Shown here piece after piece: positions 27,373 through 40,195 of a DNA stretch of 64,000 bases (positions are counted from its first letter, which is position 1; each line of letters opens with the position of its first letter). Source of the DNA: Onchocerca lupi. Its lineage: Eukaryota; Nematoda; Chromadorea; Rhabditida; Onchocercidae. The position numbers and the translations under genes were made by a program. The notes beneath the pieces are model-generated. The model had not been told where the DNA came from and did not search any database. It saw only the letters and a list, made by a program, of their open reading frames with translations. The stretch lies in assembly GCA_028564675.1 (NCBI GenBank), contig JAOVVO010000193.1, positions 1-64,000 on the forward strand. Reading direction: 5' to 3'.

Positions 27373-28643
27373 ATGTGAACTAGATCCTTATTTCGTCAGT
27401 ACATGGGCTCGTTTGCCTGACTTCTAAAAAAAATTATGCCAATGATCGCATGTATCTGGATCTTCTAGCCCATAACAATGCTATCACGAAATTCGTCATT
27501 TTTACACGGTCAAACATTTTAATTAAAATCCCACAAATCTGATATATATGTTTATCAAACCAATTCTATCCTCAATCAAAACAAATTTCCATTAAAATGG
27601 AGCAACTACTATATCCAAGGTTTTGCGAATTATTTTTGAAATTTTGATATCGAATTACTCTACTAATTTATAATCTCTTAGTGAAGATGATGTATAAATC
27701 TTATCGAATCAGTTCTTTATTCAATCCATCTGAATTGCTTTAGTAAAACAATGTTTTAAATTATGAAACTTTTGAATTATTACAAAAACTGCTTTGACGT
27801 TAAAGAAAAACGCGCACTGTTGATATGAATATACTCTGCAAATTTCATTAAAAATTTTGAAAAAAATATAAAAAAAATGGCTTTAACTTCCATTGAACCA
27901 ATAACACAGAGCTTGAAAATAAACTTTCATGAGCAAAAAATAATGCATAACTTATTAATTATAAAAACCATAAATAGCAATCGTTTTTGAACGAACAATT
28001 TCACACAAAACTGAAACAGAAAAATAAATAAAATAACGGATACAATCGATCGCAGAACTATGTATTTAATACTATCCACATCATATTTAGATAAGCAAAA
28101 TATGAAAAATATTTCAAATAATTTATATTAAATTTTTAAAAGAGATCTATCAAACTATGAATTTCTATCAAATCTTTTAATACATCTCTTTTAATATGAA
28201 TCCATACATATACGGATTTAATTGCTGAAGCAATTAAAAAAGAACATGAGCTTTTGGAAAAATTAGTAATTACAAGGTTAAGAAAAGTTTATAAATCCAG
28301 ATAAACGAAATATAAAAGATGCAGAACTGGCTTTCACCATTTATTTTGGGAGTAAAAGGCTTATAATTTATTCAAGTTGATGTAACAGAAAAAAAAATTT
28401 TAATATGACGTATATCTTTGTTTAGTGTATCTTTTTTTTTTGTTTAGTGCCAACAAAGATATTTAGAACCAATTTTTCACTTTTAATAAGTTTCAGATAG
28501 AAAAAGAAGAAAATTTCTTCATGACAGAAACAATATTTGTCAGGTTCCATACATAATTTTTGAAAATATAACTACTCCAGACTATAACAACAGACAAAGA
28601 AATTAAATGCCTTAACTAAAAAAACTTCAGTCTATACAAATTT

Positions 28644-30199
28644 TCAAATTGTCAACATACTGAATTTGTCTTGCCTTTCTATGAGGTTCCGGATTGCATC
28701 ATCAAACCTTTGACATCGTATCGGCATATCGATAGAGTAGAAAGGATTTTTCAGAGCGAAATCGGCATAAAGTTCATAAATCCGTCGCAAAAGTCCATCA
28801 ACGCCACTATTCAGTGATAACGAACCAACCACGACAAATTTTACACCTGTGGTCGATTGGTAGCAGTAAAGCCTACAAAATAATCTTTCTTTAATATTGA
28901 AACATCAACATAAAATTTTACCCAACGTTCAATCAAACATTCTCATCAATTTTTTTTTTCTTTTTTTGAATACCATCTCCTTATTAAAAGTTCTAAAAGT
29001 TGCACTGATCACAAAAAAGAGAAAACAAAATATATCTCATGACGTTGAAAAAGTATTTAACAAAGCCTGGTGATCAATATTGCTATGCTATACGGAAAAA
29101 CTGCTGCCATGAGGATAAGTTCCGAAATTTTAAATAAAAATTAGCTCTCCTAAGTCATTTTTTAAAGTATTTATTTCTTACCACTATTTGTTTGAAATAA
29201 TTATTTTATATCTTCAACCACTTAACATGATTTTCATAGTTGGTTCTTAAAGCGAGGATACTAAATGAATTTTTGGAGGATTCTGCAAAAAGAAAAACTA
29301 ACTGGTTCCAGTTCATTCTGCAAAATTAAATTTAAATAACGGATGCAATCGAACAAAGAACTAAAATTCGTAACATGCATTTTATATCAAAAGTCATCCA
29401 TAAAAACAAAAAACATCAAAATACACTTACTTGAAATGATTCGTGTATAGAACTTCAATGCCAGAACTTTTCATAACGGGACTTAGCTGAGCAGCGATTG
29501 TGTAGAGTGAATGGAATGTACTGGAAAGAATGATTTTTTCATTTGTTGTAATTGTTGGCGGTTGGAAACGTATGCTAAGGGGATAGTTGGCTTCGTCTTG
29601 GATAATGTCTAGTACCATCTTCTCTACACCGCCAAATATTACTTTACATGCTTGCACTGGGATGCCGTTTATTGCAGAAACTGTGTATCTGAATTAATTT
29701 ATGAATTATCTGCTATGTATGATATGTAACTTGAAACTTGAAATAACAGTGAATTTCAATTAAATTTTGAATGAATTTGCTTTGAAGGATTCCATTAACA
29801 GTCAAGGCTTGATTAACAATAGCCTGATTGGCAAATACTAGTAAAAATTGGAAGGGTTTTTGTTACTGTTAAAAGATTTGAGGAAAATGGTCAAAAAAAT
29901 GCACAAGAAGATATCTCGAGTTTCTGATAATTATTTTTAAAATCAACTCGCTTGCTAACCATTCATATAAGTTGATGTTTTCTTTCTAAAATCCAAAAAC
30001 ATGAGAAAACAAGAATAAACCTGAGACCAATTCCATCTCGTTCACCAAACACGACGGTTACTTTTTGGTCAACAATATCAAGGACAATATCGAGAGGATA
30101 ACTAAATGTCTTCTCAATACCTGTGCAATCGCTCTTGCCATCCCAATCATAAATCAAACTTCCAGCTCGATTAATTATAAATACATGCTGTATCAACAT
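28644..30199 (-). CDS. TRAPPC4: TRAPPC4 (synbindin), TRAPP complex subunit
   Basis: Three minus-strand exons, 30199-30021, 29688-29431 and 28872-28644, join in phase (2, 2) to give 221 residues; human TRAPPC4 is 219. Recognisable blocks are FIINRAGSLIYDWDG at the N-terminus (longin-like fold), EKTFSYPLD, FGERDGIGLR, AINGIPV, a PLSIRF-type strand, SSTFHSLYTIAAQLSP, and the C-terminal YADFALKNPFYS...MPIRC signature. TRAPPC4 is a core subunit of the TRAPP tethering/GEF complexes for Rab1 in ER-Golgi traffic. The start ATG is 8 nt behind an ATTTTAG acceptor (exon begins 30207), the typical position for spliced-leader addition. A longer frame upstream of that acceptor is intronic. Confidence 0.97.
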
Positions 30200-30879
30200 T
30201 TTCCAATCTAAAATAATGTCATCGTAGATGTACTTTACCATAATGACAGAGTAAATTGATTTGTACGTAATTTCTCAAGAACTAATGTATAATTTATAAT
30301 AGCAAACTGAAATATTATTAATCATCAGTGCTATTTCCATCATTATGAGAGATGTTAAAAGAAAAAAAAAACTTGAAATTCGAACCGTTTCGCCTATGTT
30401 CCTTTATCGCTATTTTAGAAATCAATACACGAGAAAAGAGAAGCCTTTTTCAAATTTTTGAAAACGTAAAGAATTGAAGATTCACTTTAGTAAAGCAGTG
30501 GTCATATATATAAGAACAATACCAATTACGTAAATCACAGATCAAAACCATCAATTATATTCTGTAAACCAGATCTCATTTACATTATCACATGACAAGT
30601 TAAAAAAAGAATGATAATGTAACTTGCACTTTATTATAGTAACTTAAGGGTTTTTCTGAATAATTTTTAAATATTCCCGCAAAAATATTGTCATTTTAAG
30701 CAAATCAATTATCACCGTAAAGATACCACTACCAATTATCTCTCAAATAATTTACCCTGAACCATCAAATCTTCTCCACAAGCTCTCCGGGAACTACATA
30801 TACACTCTATTTAACGCAGGACAATTACGCAATTTTGTTTCCCTACGATATATTTTTGGAACAATAATAGAGCGATTCA

Positions 30880-31027
30880 TCTATATAAATAAAAATGTAG
30901 ATGTTTGTTGTGGCTTTTGATACAACGTTGCAAATTTTCCATCGATTGCTTTGAAATTTCGATATAATGTTGCGTTCGAATATCCACTTGTTTTTTTTTT
31001 TTTACCTGTCAGAGGGTGACAGGTAAA
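30880..31027. mobile_element. Solo Helitron-type terminus with hairpin
   Basis: From 30880 the sequence TCTATATAAATAAAAATG opens a block of about 105 bp, continuing to about 30985. This block is clearly homologous to the left end of the element at 59169 and, inverted, to the end at 51136. It begins with TC preceded by A, as Helitron 5' ends do. A perfect 11-bp hairpin with a 5-nt loop follows at 31001-31027. No coding sequence is attached, so this is a solo terminus or a very short non-autonomous copy. Confidence 0.7.
31001..31027. repeat. Perfect 11-bp hairpin, 5-nt loop
   Basis: TTTACCTGTCA (31001-31011), loop GAGGG, then the exact inverted arm TGACAGGTAAA (31017-31027). Helitrons carry a short hairpin close to their 3' end, so this may mark the end of the small copy starting at 30880; the terminal CTRR motif was not identified. 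Confidence 0.85.
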
Positions 31028-32256
31028 AGTAAGTGAATAGACATCTTTATTCATGTGGACTGGCCACGCTGAGTATAGTTAGTAACAAATAAAAAACCAA
31101 GGTACAATTCATGTACAGCTTAATGTGAATAACACTTAAGACTAAACTAGTTGTAATCTTAAAAAAAGAGATTGAACGGCATAAATTCAGAGCTAATAAA
31201 AATAAAACTTGAGGGATAGATGCGAAATCAATTCGGTAACTAATCGTAACTCATCTTTGGATAACGACCGAATGACCAGTAATAGCTTTCATAAAAAAAA
31301 GCATAAGATATTAGCCATCAGACTATTCTCTTTATACAGCTGCTATTCAAGCCCAGAACTCATCTTTCTGAAACTTTTTAGACTCATTTCCGATATTTTT
31401 GGAATCTATTCTGCCTTACAATTCAGTAGAACTTCAGATCGAATTCTATATGAAATGTATTGCTAGATCAATTGACGAATTACTTCATAGCTATGTGTTG
31501 ATGACATTTATAAATAATGGTAAGCATCATATTCCACTTCAAAATACGGTGCAAACAGAAATGGGAATCAAACATAAAATCAAATTCTTTGTTTTCAAAC
31601 AGACCAAAATATAAGAAGAAACGAAATGAATTTTTTTTCAAAAATTTATGTCAAAAAGCACTTTTGTATTTCTCAGATCAATGATCGAAATTCTTGCATG
31701 TCATCCCTCTGAAGATAATATTTTTTCGATTCTGAATCACGGCAGTTATTGCACATTGGAGTAAAGGAATTTAGGGATGGGATTTATACATGTTATGCAA
31801 ATATAATTTGTAAATTACTGTTAGATAAAAGCAATATGCAATTATCATTTCAAAAATTAGAAATTCTTGGAGGTCAGAAATGTCAAATAATGTCAGATAT
31901 ATGAAATATTAGATATCAGATATAAGGAATTTTTAAGATTCAGAAATTAGAAATTCACAATGCTAGAAATAAATCACACAATGATATTTGAGAATTTTCA
32001 TGTTCTTAAGAGGAACTAAAAAGTGTTCTTTTTTTAAAGATTCTTAAAAAAATACTTTTAAAATTTTGTGCTGCATTCATTGGAAAATAGAGAATAAATA
32101 TTTAAAAAATTCATTCAAAATTGGTCGCGATTGAGAAAAATTTTGAAATTTCTAGATTTCGCAAAAAAAAAAAAAAAAAAAAGATCAACTTGAAAGAGAT
32201 TCAGATAAGCGAATCGAATTGTGTAAAATCACTCCCAATAGACTAAGAAATTAAAA
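31028..32256. other. Intergenic, nothing recognised
   Basis: AT-rich sequence. Forward frames at 31209-31466 and 31399-31614 lack splice context and any known motif. A poly(A) run lies at about 32162-32181. Confidence 0.6.
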
Positions 32257-34601
32257 TTAGCGTCTACGTCTCCTCTTTTCTTTCAATTCATATAGCACAC
32301 TCTTCAATCGTTCAGTTTTTGTCTCTTGCGTGAAAAAGCGAACTGTTGACGGCAATTGATCCAGAATTAAATTTCGCATAAATTCTGCATGAAAAATTTC
32401 GGTTCTACCGGCGTAAATTACACGATATTGAAAGTTTCCGACGCGACTAACTGACTTATCCTAGAATTTATGCTGAATCATTGGCTGCATATTTGGTCTT
32501 TTTTGGTTTTTGTTGTGTTGTTTTTTTTTACTTTTGTTTTTTCATACTTTTAAATAATTCATTTATTCTTGCGCCTGAAATTCGGCATTTATAACAACAA
32601 AAGATCATATTTATATTTGGTTTTTCGATCAAAAATTATTGGAAGCAAGAGATCGATTGAAAATGGAAAGTAAAGTAAAAGGTTCAGAAAAATTTGATCC
32701 ATCTCTATCCATCATTTTTGCATAATTTCTGATGGTTTATGAGGAGAACTTTCTGATGACAAATATTCTTGGAAAGTGAATATTAATATATTTGTTAAAA
32801 TAAGAAATCGAATGAGAAATGCTTGAAGATATATCTCGGTTAACGGTCTAGTTTTTCCTCGCTTATCACATTCCAAGTGATTATTTTAGAGTTTACAATC
32901 GGATATGATAACATTAATCATCTAATTTAGTTTACCTGAGAGGAAGTCATAGTTCCGCGATAAACATCTGTTGCTCCTTGCAATGCCGTATTAAATTTTA
33001 TGAGTTCATTCAATCCTACTGATGACTTTTTACTTTTCCTAATCAGAACTAACGCTTGTAACTAAAAGAACTTCAGAAATTGCAGGATTCGTCTAAATAA
33101 TTGATTTAAATCTTCGTAATGCTAAGAAAATTTGTCCTTAATTACATTATCAAATAAGCGAATTAGTTTTAATTAGCTTATTAGAATGGAAATAATCGAA
33201 ATAACAATTAAACTAAAGAATGGTCAGGAAAATGATGGAGTTGAAATGCTTTTACGAATCAAATCTCAAATACAGATACTTATTATTCTGTCAGAGAATA
33301 TTTCTTGTTTTTAATAAAAAACGGATATTTTTAATTTTCAATAAAAAAACTTAATTCACAAAAGAAAGAACTCAATTCAATATTATTATTTTTAATGAAA
33401 TTTAACTCAAAATGAAGAAAAAATGAAAATTAAACAATGTTTGAAGGAATATTATTTAAAAAAAAAAATGCTAAAACGATCTCTGATTCATGACCTAATC
33501 AGTACATACCATTCTTCTACAAATATAAACAAAACAAATTTCTTACATGTGCAGCTGTAGTCCATATTATTTCACCGTCTGCTTTAGTTGCTTTCAATAT
33601 TTCAACTTTAAATCTTTCATCTTCACCGATTCCATTCTGATCTGCAGCATTGAAACATGACACCCTTAGAGGTTTTTCTTCTTCCGTTGTTGACGATACC
33701 GTAATAAACAAATTGGGCGTTTAATTTTCGAATACTGTAGGAATATATTCACACAAAAATAACAACCGAAAAGCATGGAACGGCAATTATGCAGTGTTCG
33801 AAGATGGAAATTCTAATGATTTCTCTGCGAAGAATTTTCATTTTAAATATGTTATCATTCATTAATGAGGATTGTTTTTCATTATGCTGCAAAGATATTG
33901 GTTGGTATTTGGGAACTGAATGAAATGAAATTGAAAAAAAAAAAAAAAAAAAAGAAATGCAATTTAAAAGAAATTCGAGAGAAATTCAAACTTAAGATTG
34001 ATAATGAAAAATGAATTTTATAATGTATCTTAGTGAATTTTTTGAATTTTTCGGAGATATTCTTTATAAAAATGAAACCAAATTGCACAGCTTTAATTCT
34101 TTAAGAAATCTCGAAATACCATCTGCGCTGTGCCATTTTTCTTACAGATTTTACCTAAGGATTGATATACTTCTTGTTATAGTCATATTTTTACGCTTCA
34201 TTTTTTCTTAGCACTAAAAAAATTAGGAAAAAAAAGTTTGATTAAACAACAATCTGGTAATATTTTCAGAAGTTTTTCCAAGTATTTCTCTGCTTCCAAT
34301 CCTATGTTGCTTGAAATTCAACTCGTCCTACATTGGATGATGGTGCAGCCATCATTAGGCACTTTATATATTGTGCCCAAAGTTCTGTTGCTGGCACATT
34401 TTCAGGGAGTTGTGGCAGATCTGGATTCGTTGATTCAACGGATCCGGATGTGGATGCGGTAACCAAAGCACCAGGAGTCGTCGAAATTGACGAATCTCCT
34501 GAAAAAACTATGGGTCTAACCTCAAAAAAAGGTTCAAATGTAGAAGAAGTTTGCATTTGTTCTTCTTCTTCGCTACTTCTTTCTGCTTGTTCTTTACTCA
34601 T
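32257..34601 (-). CDS. Unrecognised acidic/Ser-rich protein, one splice junction unresolved
   Basis: Four minus-strand blocks look like exons. 34601-34332 starts with ATG 12 nt behind a TTTCAG acceptor and encodes an acidic, Ser/Thr-rich N-terminus followed by ENVPATELWAQYIKC. A block of about 33706-33547 contains SSTTEEEKPLRVSCFNAADQ. 33061-32936 contains SSVGLNELIKFNTALQGATD. 32460-32257 ends in a basic tail EKRRRRR and a stop. The last two junctions are clean and in phase 0. The problem is the second block: the only nearby acceptor (CCTACAG, about 33739) is followed in frame by TAA before the conserved-looking part. Either the true upstream junction was missed, there is a sequence error, or the gene is damaged. 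About 320-330 residues if intact. No family is recognised. Confidence 0.5.
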
Positions 34602-35564
34602 TTTCGAATAATCTGAAATTAAATAATCAATTTTTCCTAAATAAAAATGTCATTAAACAATTAGATATTAATTCGTTCAACGAAATAAATAATGACAATA
34701 CCACAATACAGATACGATAATCTAATGATCATAAAAATTTGAATAAACAGTGACACATTTTTGATTTAACTTTTATTTAGAGAGGTTTCGCAAAGATATA
34801 AATCCAAAATTGAAATACAAATATCTTAAAAGATTCTTTCTTGTATGTCAAAAATAGTTAGATTGCTACTGGTCATATTAAATTATCCAATTTAAAATGC
34901 AACGTGAATCTCGAATTTATTAAACAATCTGAAAAAATTATAAAATGATTTTGCTACAGGGGATTAACACCAGTGATAATATTATCATTTATCATAATAG
35001 AGAAAAAGTAAGATAAACAGATCAGGATAAATATAATGGACTGATTGAATGATAAACAAAATGCTCTGATAATGAAGGATAAAATATTCGTTTTAAGAAT
35101 TAAAGTATTTCTTGCTTCAGTTTATTTAAAATAAAACACAACAATAGTGAAAAGAAAACAATATAACTCAAAAGCAGACCAATTATCAAAAAATTTCAGA
35201 CTAAAGATGTGAAATTCTTACGTCAAAGAGATGAAAAACATTTTAAAAGTTAAGGTAGAAATAAATTTAATATTATAAACGACAAAAGTAGAATTAAGCA
35301 AATAATGGATAGACAAATATTTGTCACGAAAAAAATAAAAACTTTCCAGGAGTTGTTTCACAAAATGCTCAGAATATCGAATTAAGTTTCCTTTCAAAAT
35401 AATAAAATTTATAAATTTATTCTAAATTTCTCCTCACTTCAAACTCTTGAAAAATGCTTTGAAAATGATCGTGATATCATCTACTAAATTTTAATTATAT
35501 TATATGGTGACCGTAGTTGACTCATCTCTTGCTATTTCATTAATCATTACATTTCTGTAAACGG

Positions 35565-36030
35565 TCAAGCCGGTAAATCCCGGTATAAGACTAAGAAATT
35601 TTTCGTCGCAAATTCAAGGGAATCGTCCATAGCTGTCGCATTTGTAGCTTTTTCAGCTTTATTCATAGCTTCCATTAACTTTGGATTAACTTCCAAACGC
35701 TCCAATAACTGTAAAAAGTTTATAAATGTTTCATTTAAAAAAGATTTCGGAAAAATATTTATCATTAATTAGATGATTATGTAAATTATTCCATCAGAAT
35801 TTGTTTTGTCGATGAGAACGAATCTGACTTTGAACTGTCCAGAACAATCAAAAATGACGGAAAGAAAGATTACTTACTTTAATGTTATTATTTTTTGTTG
35901 CTTCTTCCGTGAGAGCATCATGCTTTGTTTCAATGTAATTTATAAATTCATCCCATAATTGTCGATCTTTATCATCTAACTTTGCCGCTTAATTTCTCAG
36001 CAAATCAATCTAAGTTCATTTCTAGAAAAA
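35565..36030 (-). pseudogene. Broken two-exon fragment of an unrecognised gene
   Basis: The first piece (about 36020-35881) begins after a TTTCTAG acceptor and includes KLDDKDRQLWDEFINYIE, ending at a GTAAGT donor. To read its N-terminal FAEKLS segment together with the rest requires a one-base frameshift, and either frame also meets a stop near its start. The second piece (about 35710-35565) contains ERLEVNPKLMEAMNKAEKA and ends with a stop after RDLPA. The charged helical character and spacing vaguely recall nematode secreted helical proteins of the DUF148 (SXP/RAL-2) kind, but that is only a guess. Confidence 0.45.
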
Positions 36031-36508
36031 TATGCATGAAAATAAGGATTACATCATATTTCACATAGTTTTACTGAAAGGTCAATTAAGTTTCTTTTGA
36101 ATTTTCTTTTTAACCTGGCTCTTTTCAACATTTCAACGCATAATTTGACGCATATAATTCAATATAATTATGCTTCGAAATTCCGCAAAAAACAAGTAAA
36201 ACAAAGAAATATCAAATATAAAATTTGCAAACAAAAATTTAATTTAATAAAATTAAATTTTTAACTGCAATTTACCGTTTCATTCTCATACATTTTCCTT
36301 TCAAACAATTTGATCGCAAAGTTCATTTCGACTTTCACGATTTTTCTAAGAAGAGACTAGTTCCAGAAACGAGTCCTTTCCAATTTCCAATTGTTAACCC
36401 ACAAAAAGATGATGTTTCAAGAAATTGATCGAGTCTTGAAGTGATATTACGATACTTCGACAAATTAGCCAATAAAATATAATCAAATTGAAATTTCGAA
36501 TTTCAAAA

Positions 36509-36715
36509 TCAGCTCAATTCACAATTCAAAATCCGATAATATTGCGATGCATTAAAAAACATTGGTGCTGTGCAACAAAGCAATATATTGATTGAACCTT
36601 TTTTTCGACGATTACACATGCATGATGCTATGAAGGTTCTTGCCGCCTGATCTGGACAGGAAAAAAAACTTTCCGAGTTTTTCGATGTTTCCTCCAGAAC
36701 TTTCGGAATGCTCAT
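36509..36715 (-). other. Possible exon or exon relic, unrecognised
   Basis: Minus-strand frame starting with ATG at 36715, about 30 nt after a TTTCTACAG acceptor, reading MSIPKVLEETSKNSESFF and continuing with several cysteines. It could be the first exon of the broken fragment downstream at 35565-36030. No donor in good context is seen. Confidence 0.25.
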
Positions 36716-37167
36716 TCTTTTATTCCATCTTTTGTTCCAGATTTATCCTGTAGAAATCCATTGCATATTTTATATTCTCTTTGTCTTCTGCTAGAATTTA
36801 CAGGTTTAATTCTTCAAACTTAATTCCTGAACTTGGAATTCAATGACTTTTTTTTTTTTTAAAAGGCATAAATGGGGGAATTAAAGGAGATAGAAGATAA
36901 AGTCAGGAAGAAAGAAAGGATGGAAAAGAGAAAATGACAAAAAGGACAAATATTACTGGTCTTGCTTGGTCAATAGATATTTCAAAACAGAATTTTGAAG
37001 TTTGATTAACGAGCTTTACGAGAAGTCATTTATGATTTCACACTTTCATTACATCTTCATCAATTTTATACAAATCGAGAAATTTTTGAAAAAAGAATAC
37101 AGCATAGAAATATTCAAAAAATAAGTGTCAAAGTACTGCATGTCATGAGAAAATAATTTAAAATCTT

Positions 37168-37202
37168 AAAAACTCATACAGGAACTCCATGTATGAGTTT
37201 TT
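37168..37202. repeat. Perfect 12-bp inverted repeat before a T tract
   Basis: AAAAACTCATAC (37168-37179) is exactly inverted at 37191-37202 around an 11-nt loop, followed by a T run. In a eukaryotic intergenic region this is noted as a structure only. Confidence 0.8.
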
Positions 37203-38152
37203 TTTTTATTGCAAACAATTATAGTTTTGCTTCCAAAATATCAACAGCCAATCAAAAGACTAGAATAATAACACGATTCGAAATATTTCGATTTAATTTA
37301 TGCTTTCTTGCAACGAAAACACAAGTCGGAAATTTGTCAGATTTTCAGATCTAAAAAAACTCATACATTTATACAAAAATAGGAAAAAAATACAAAGAAT
37401 AGCATATAAAAAATGTTAAATGGACGAAAATAAAAACATCCATACATGAAAAGACTATAAATTCATGGTACTAAAAATTGGTATTGAAGGATTATCATAA
37501 TCAGGATCATGGTACTAGAAATTGTCCTAATCAGAATTTAAAGATAGAGAAGAAAATACAGGTTATATCTGAAATGATTTAGTAACAACAGGACGTGTGA
37601 TTAAAAGTAATCGAGCTTGTTATTTATTGTACAAGATTAAATAATAAAATTTAATTGAAAAACTGAAATAGCAATAGACTTTCTTTCAAAGTTGATATAA
37701 ATTACATTCTTTTTACCACTAAAGTTTTCGAAATTGCGTATTTTTTGAGGAAAAAAATTTTTTTTAATTTATTTTTTATGGACGAAAAATTACTCCAACA
37801 ATACAGTTTTATCAAAGACAATATAAACAGAAAGATTTAAAGAGTCAATAAAAATTAGAGAAATTAAAAAAAAAAAAATTAGAAAATTCTAGGATAAATT
37901 TGATTCAAATTTCTCGATAGAAATTAGATATTTTACGAATTTGGAGGAAATAGAAAGGAAGTAAAGACAGAAGCAAAAAATAGATTCTTCTCTAAAAGTT
38001 GGATATTTTACTGAAGTTTTATTGATTTCTAATTCTCAACAATTCAATTTTTGACAAATATTCATGATCGGAATAATATTTGATTATTTAAATCCAACTT
38101 TTGTTGCCTTTTGAGGATAATTCTAACAATTCTACAATTCATCACTTCGATT

Positions 38153-40195
38153 TTACTCATTCCCATCGTGACCTTTCTTTTTTGGCGGTGATGACCTTTG
38201 TTTTTTTTGACCTTCCTCAAACTTTCGTCGAAGTCGTTCTCTTGCCTGCTGTGTGCGATCACTTTTGGATGCCTCTTCTGCAGTCATTTTATTTTGAACA
38301 GCTGTGTTTAGCTGGAGAACTAAACGTGCAATTTCTGCAGAATCTTTATGCTTTACATCTGTTTTGCTACTGCTTGCACCGCTTGCACTGCTTGCACTAC
38401 TTGCACTTGTCGTCGTTTTTTCAGATTTTGTTTGTTTCATCTGAAATTCAAAAGCACTGCTAATAGGATTGAATTAAAAATGATGCAACTATGAACTGAA
38501 AAGAATGCTGTTTATTGGCTGTTTCATTGAAATTCATTTAGCTAAAACGATTACTGTAAATCAGTCTATCCAATAAACAACATGCAGTTATACTGTCTAC
38601 TATTGATTGTAAAACGTGCGAGAAGAAAAAAAAAGTTGGCAAATCTGATCGGAAAATAATTCTCTCATGCGATGATATGATATGACATAATCAACTTTGA
38701 GCATTTTCAATCCTTCAACATATGATATTTATCGAGTAACGTTATAGCACGTTAAAAGATCGTCAATTTTAAAGTCAGCATTCTGAATTTGTTTTGTGAA
38801 AATTAAGCAAAAAAAATTGTTACCGTCGAATGTACACCTTTGCGAGCCACTGATTCAACAGCAGAAACCTTCTCAAGACGATTGCCTAAGCGAGTTTTCT
38901 TCTGGATAGTACGTAAATTGGGTCGTTTTAAATAATCCTTGAAATCAATATTTGTAGTGTCATCGCTGGCGGCAACGTTTGATTGTTCTTCTTTAGTTTT
39001 TTCCTGACTAAACTTTGGTCTTGAAGCTTTTGTCAATATTTTATCATCAATGTTAATCTCTCTGAATTCAGAAGAAGTAGATGGTACATCAGGATCTACA
39101 ATGAATGGCTGTTCATTAAACTTAGGTGATGGTGCAGGTGTCGATAATTTCTTAGCAGGTATTTTAGCTAATATAGCTCCAACTTGCTTGCCCAACTCAA
39201 ATGCCTCAGACTTCTCAATTGGTAGCTCTTTGGTTTCACGATCTGTTCTCTTGCTGCTCTCTGGAGGTTTAATTTTGGATGTGTTGCTATCTGAAGGTTC
39301 AGTTTCGAACTGTTTCTTTTTTGAACCAGACTCTGGTTTTGATTCTTTGCTTATTGAAGGCTGATCTTTTCTTGTTGAAGGCTGGTCTTTGCTTGTTGAA
39401 GGCTGATCTTTGCTTATTGAAGGCTGATCTTTGCTTGTTGAAGGCTGATCTTTGCTTGTTGAAGGCTGGTCCTTGCTTGTTGAAGGCTGATCTTTGCTTG
39501 TTGAAGGCTGATCACAGAAAAGATGATGAACACTAGTGTAGAATTCTGAAGAACTTGGTGATGTTGGTCGTGATTTGCTATTTTCTTCAGATTCCTCCTC
39601 CGGCTGTTCCAACACACGTGGTAATCGTCTCATTCTTTCAAAACGTGCACATAGCTGAACATATTTTACAACTTTATCAAAAAATCGATTCAAAACTGTG
39701 CGGGAATTCTTTTGAATAAACAAGTAATTCATTAAAGATTTGTGAATGAAGCGATAAATTTATTTTGAATACATACTTATTCTGAATTAAATTTTTTTTT
39801 CCTTCTGATCCCTCTGAATGGCATAATTTTTATTGTTATCAGCCCAATCAGTTCATTATTAACGACAATTTATTATCTCGTATAAACTGAATATTGCCAG
39901 TATTTTAATAACAAATACTTCAGAATAGAGAAATAATTAAAGGATTTTTCACTCGTACAATAACTGTATCAGCATGATTCCGAATCATTTCATATGAAAA
40001 ATATGCTTCTAAAAACTTTGCTAACATGAAATTTTATGCTACCTTTCTTTGCTCATTTTTTCAACAAATTTTCATCTCACTTTATAAAATTGAATTAATG
40101 ACCTTTGACATAAAACTTCCCGTTCTTTCGTCATCTTCTTCATTACTGCTAGTTGATATCTGCTTCTTTCGAGAACGTTTTTTATCACCAGACAT
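38153..40195 (-). CDS. Unrecognised charged, low-complexity protein with heptad repeat
   Basis: Three minus-strand exons join in phase 0: 40195-40103 (MSGDKKRSRKK... start), 39708-38824 and 38440-38153, giving 421 residues with no internal stop. The N-terminus is basic and then acidic. Next comes a short helical segment RFFDKVVKYVQLCARFERM, then eight copies of a QPSTSKD heptad. A long Ser/Pro/Lys/Glu-rich stretch follows, and the C-terminus is probably a coiled coil (EIARLVLQLNTAVQNK, RERLRRKFEEGQKKQ) ending in a Lys-rich tail. Composition suggests a nuclear or cytoskeletal scaffold but no domain is recognised. A TTTATT (AATAAA on the coding strand) lies at 38018-38023, about 130 nt past the stop. 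The exon 2 acceptor (TTCAAAAG) is weak, so its start could be elsewhere. Confidence 0.7.
39340..39511 (-). repeat. 21-bp coding minisatellite, eight units
   Basis: Eight near-identical 21-bp units encode QPS(T/I)S(K)(D/E) heptads within exon 2 of the 38153-40195 gene. Most differences between units are single bases, so the array is probably young and length-variable between individuals. Confidence 0.95.

Noticed and set aside
39050..39536. Leu/Cys-rich plus-strand frames over the 21-bp repeat
   Set aside because: Antisense reading of the heptad-repeat exon.
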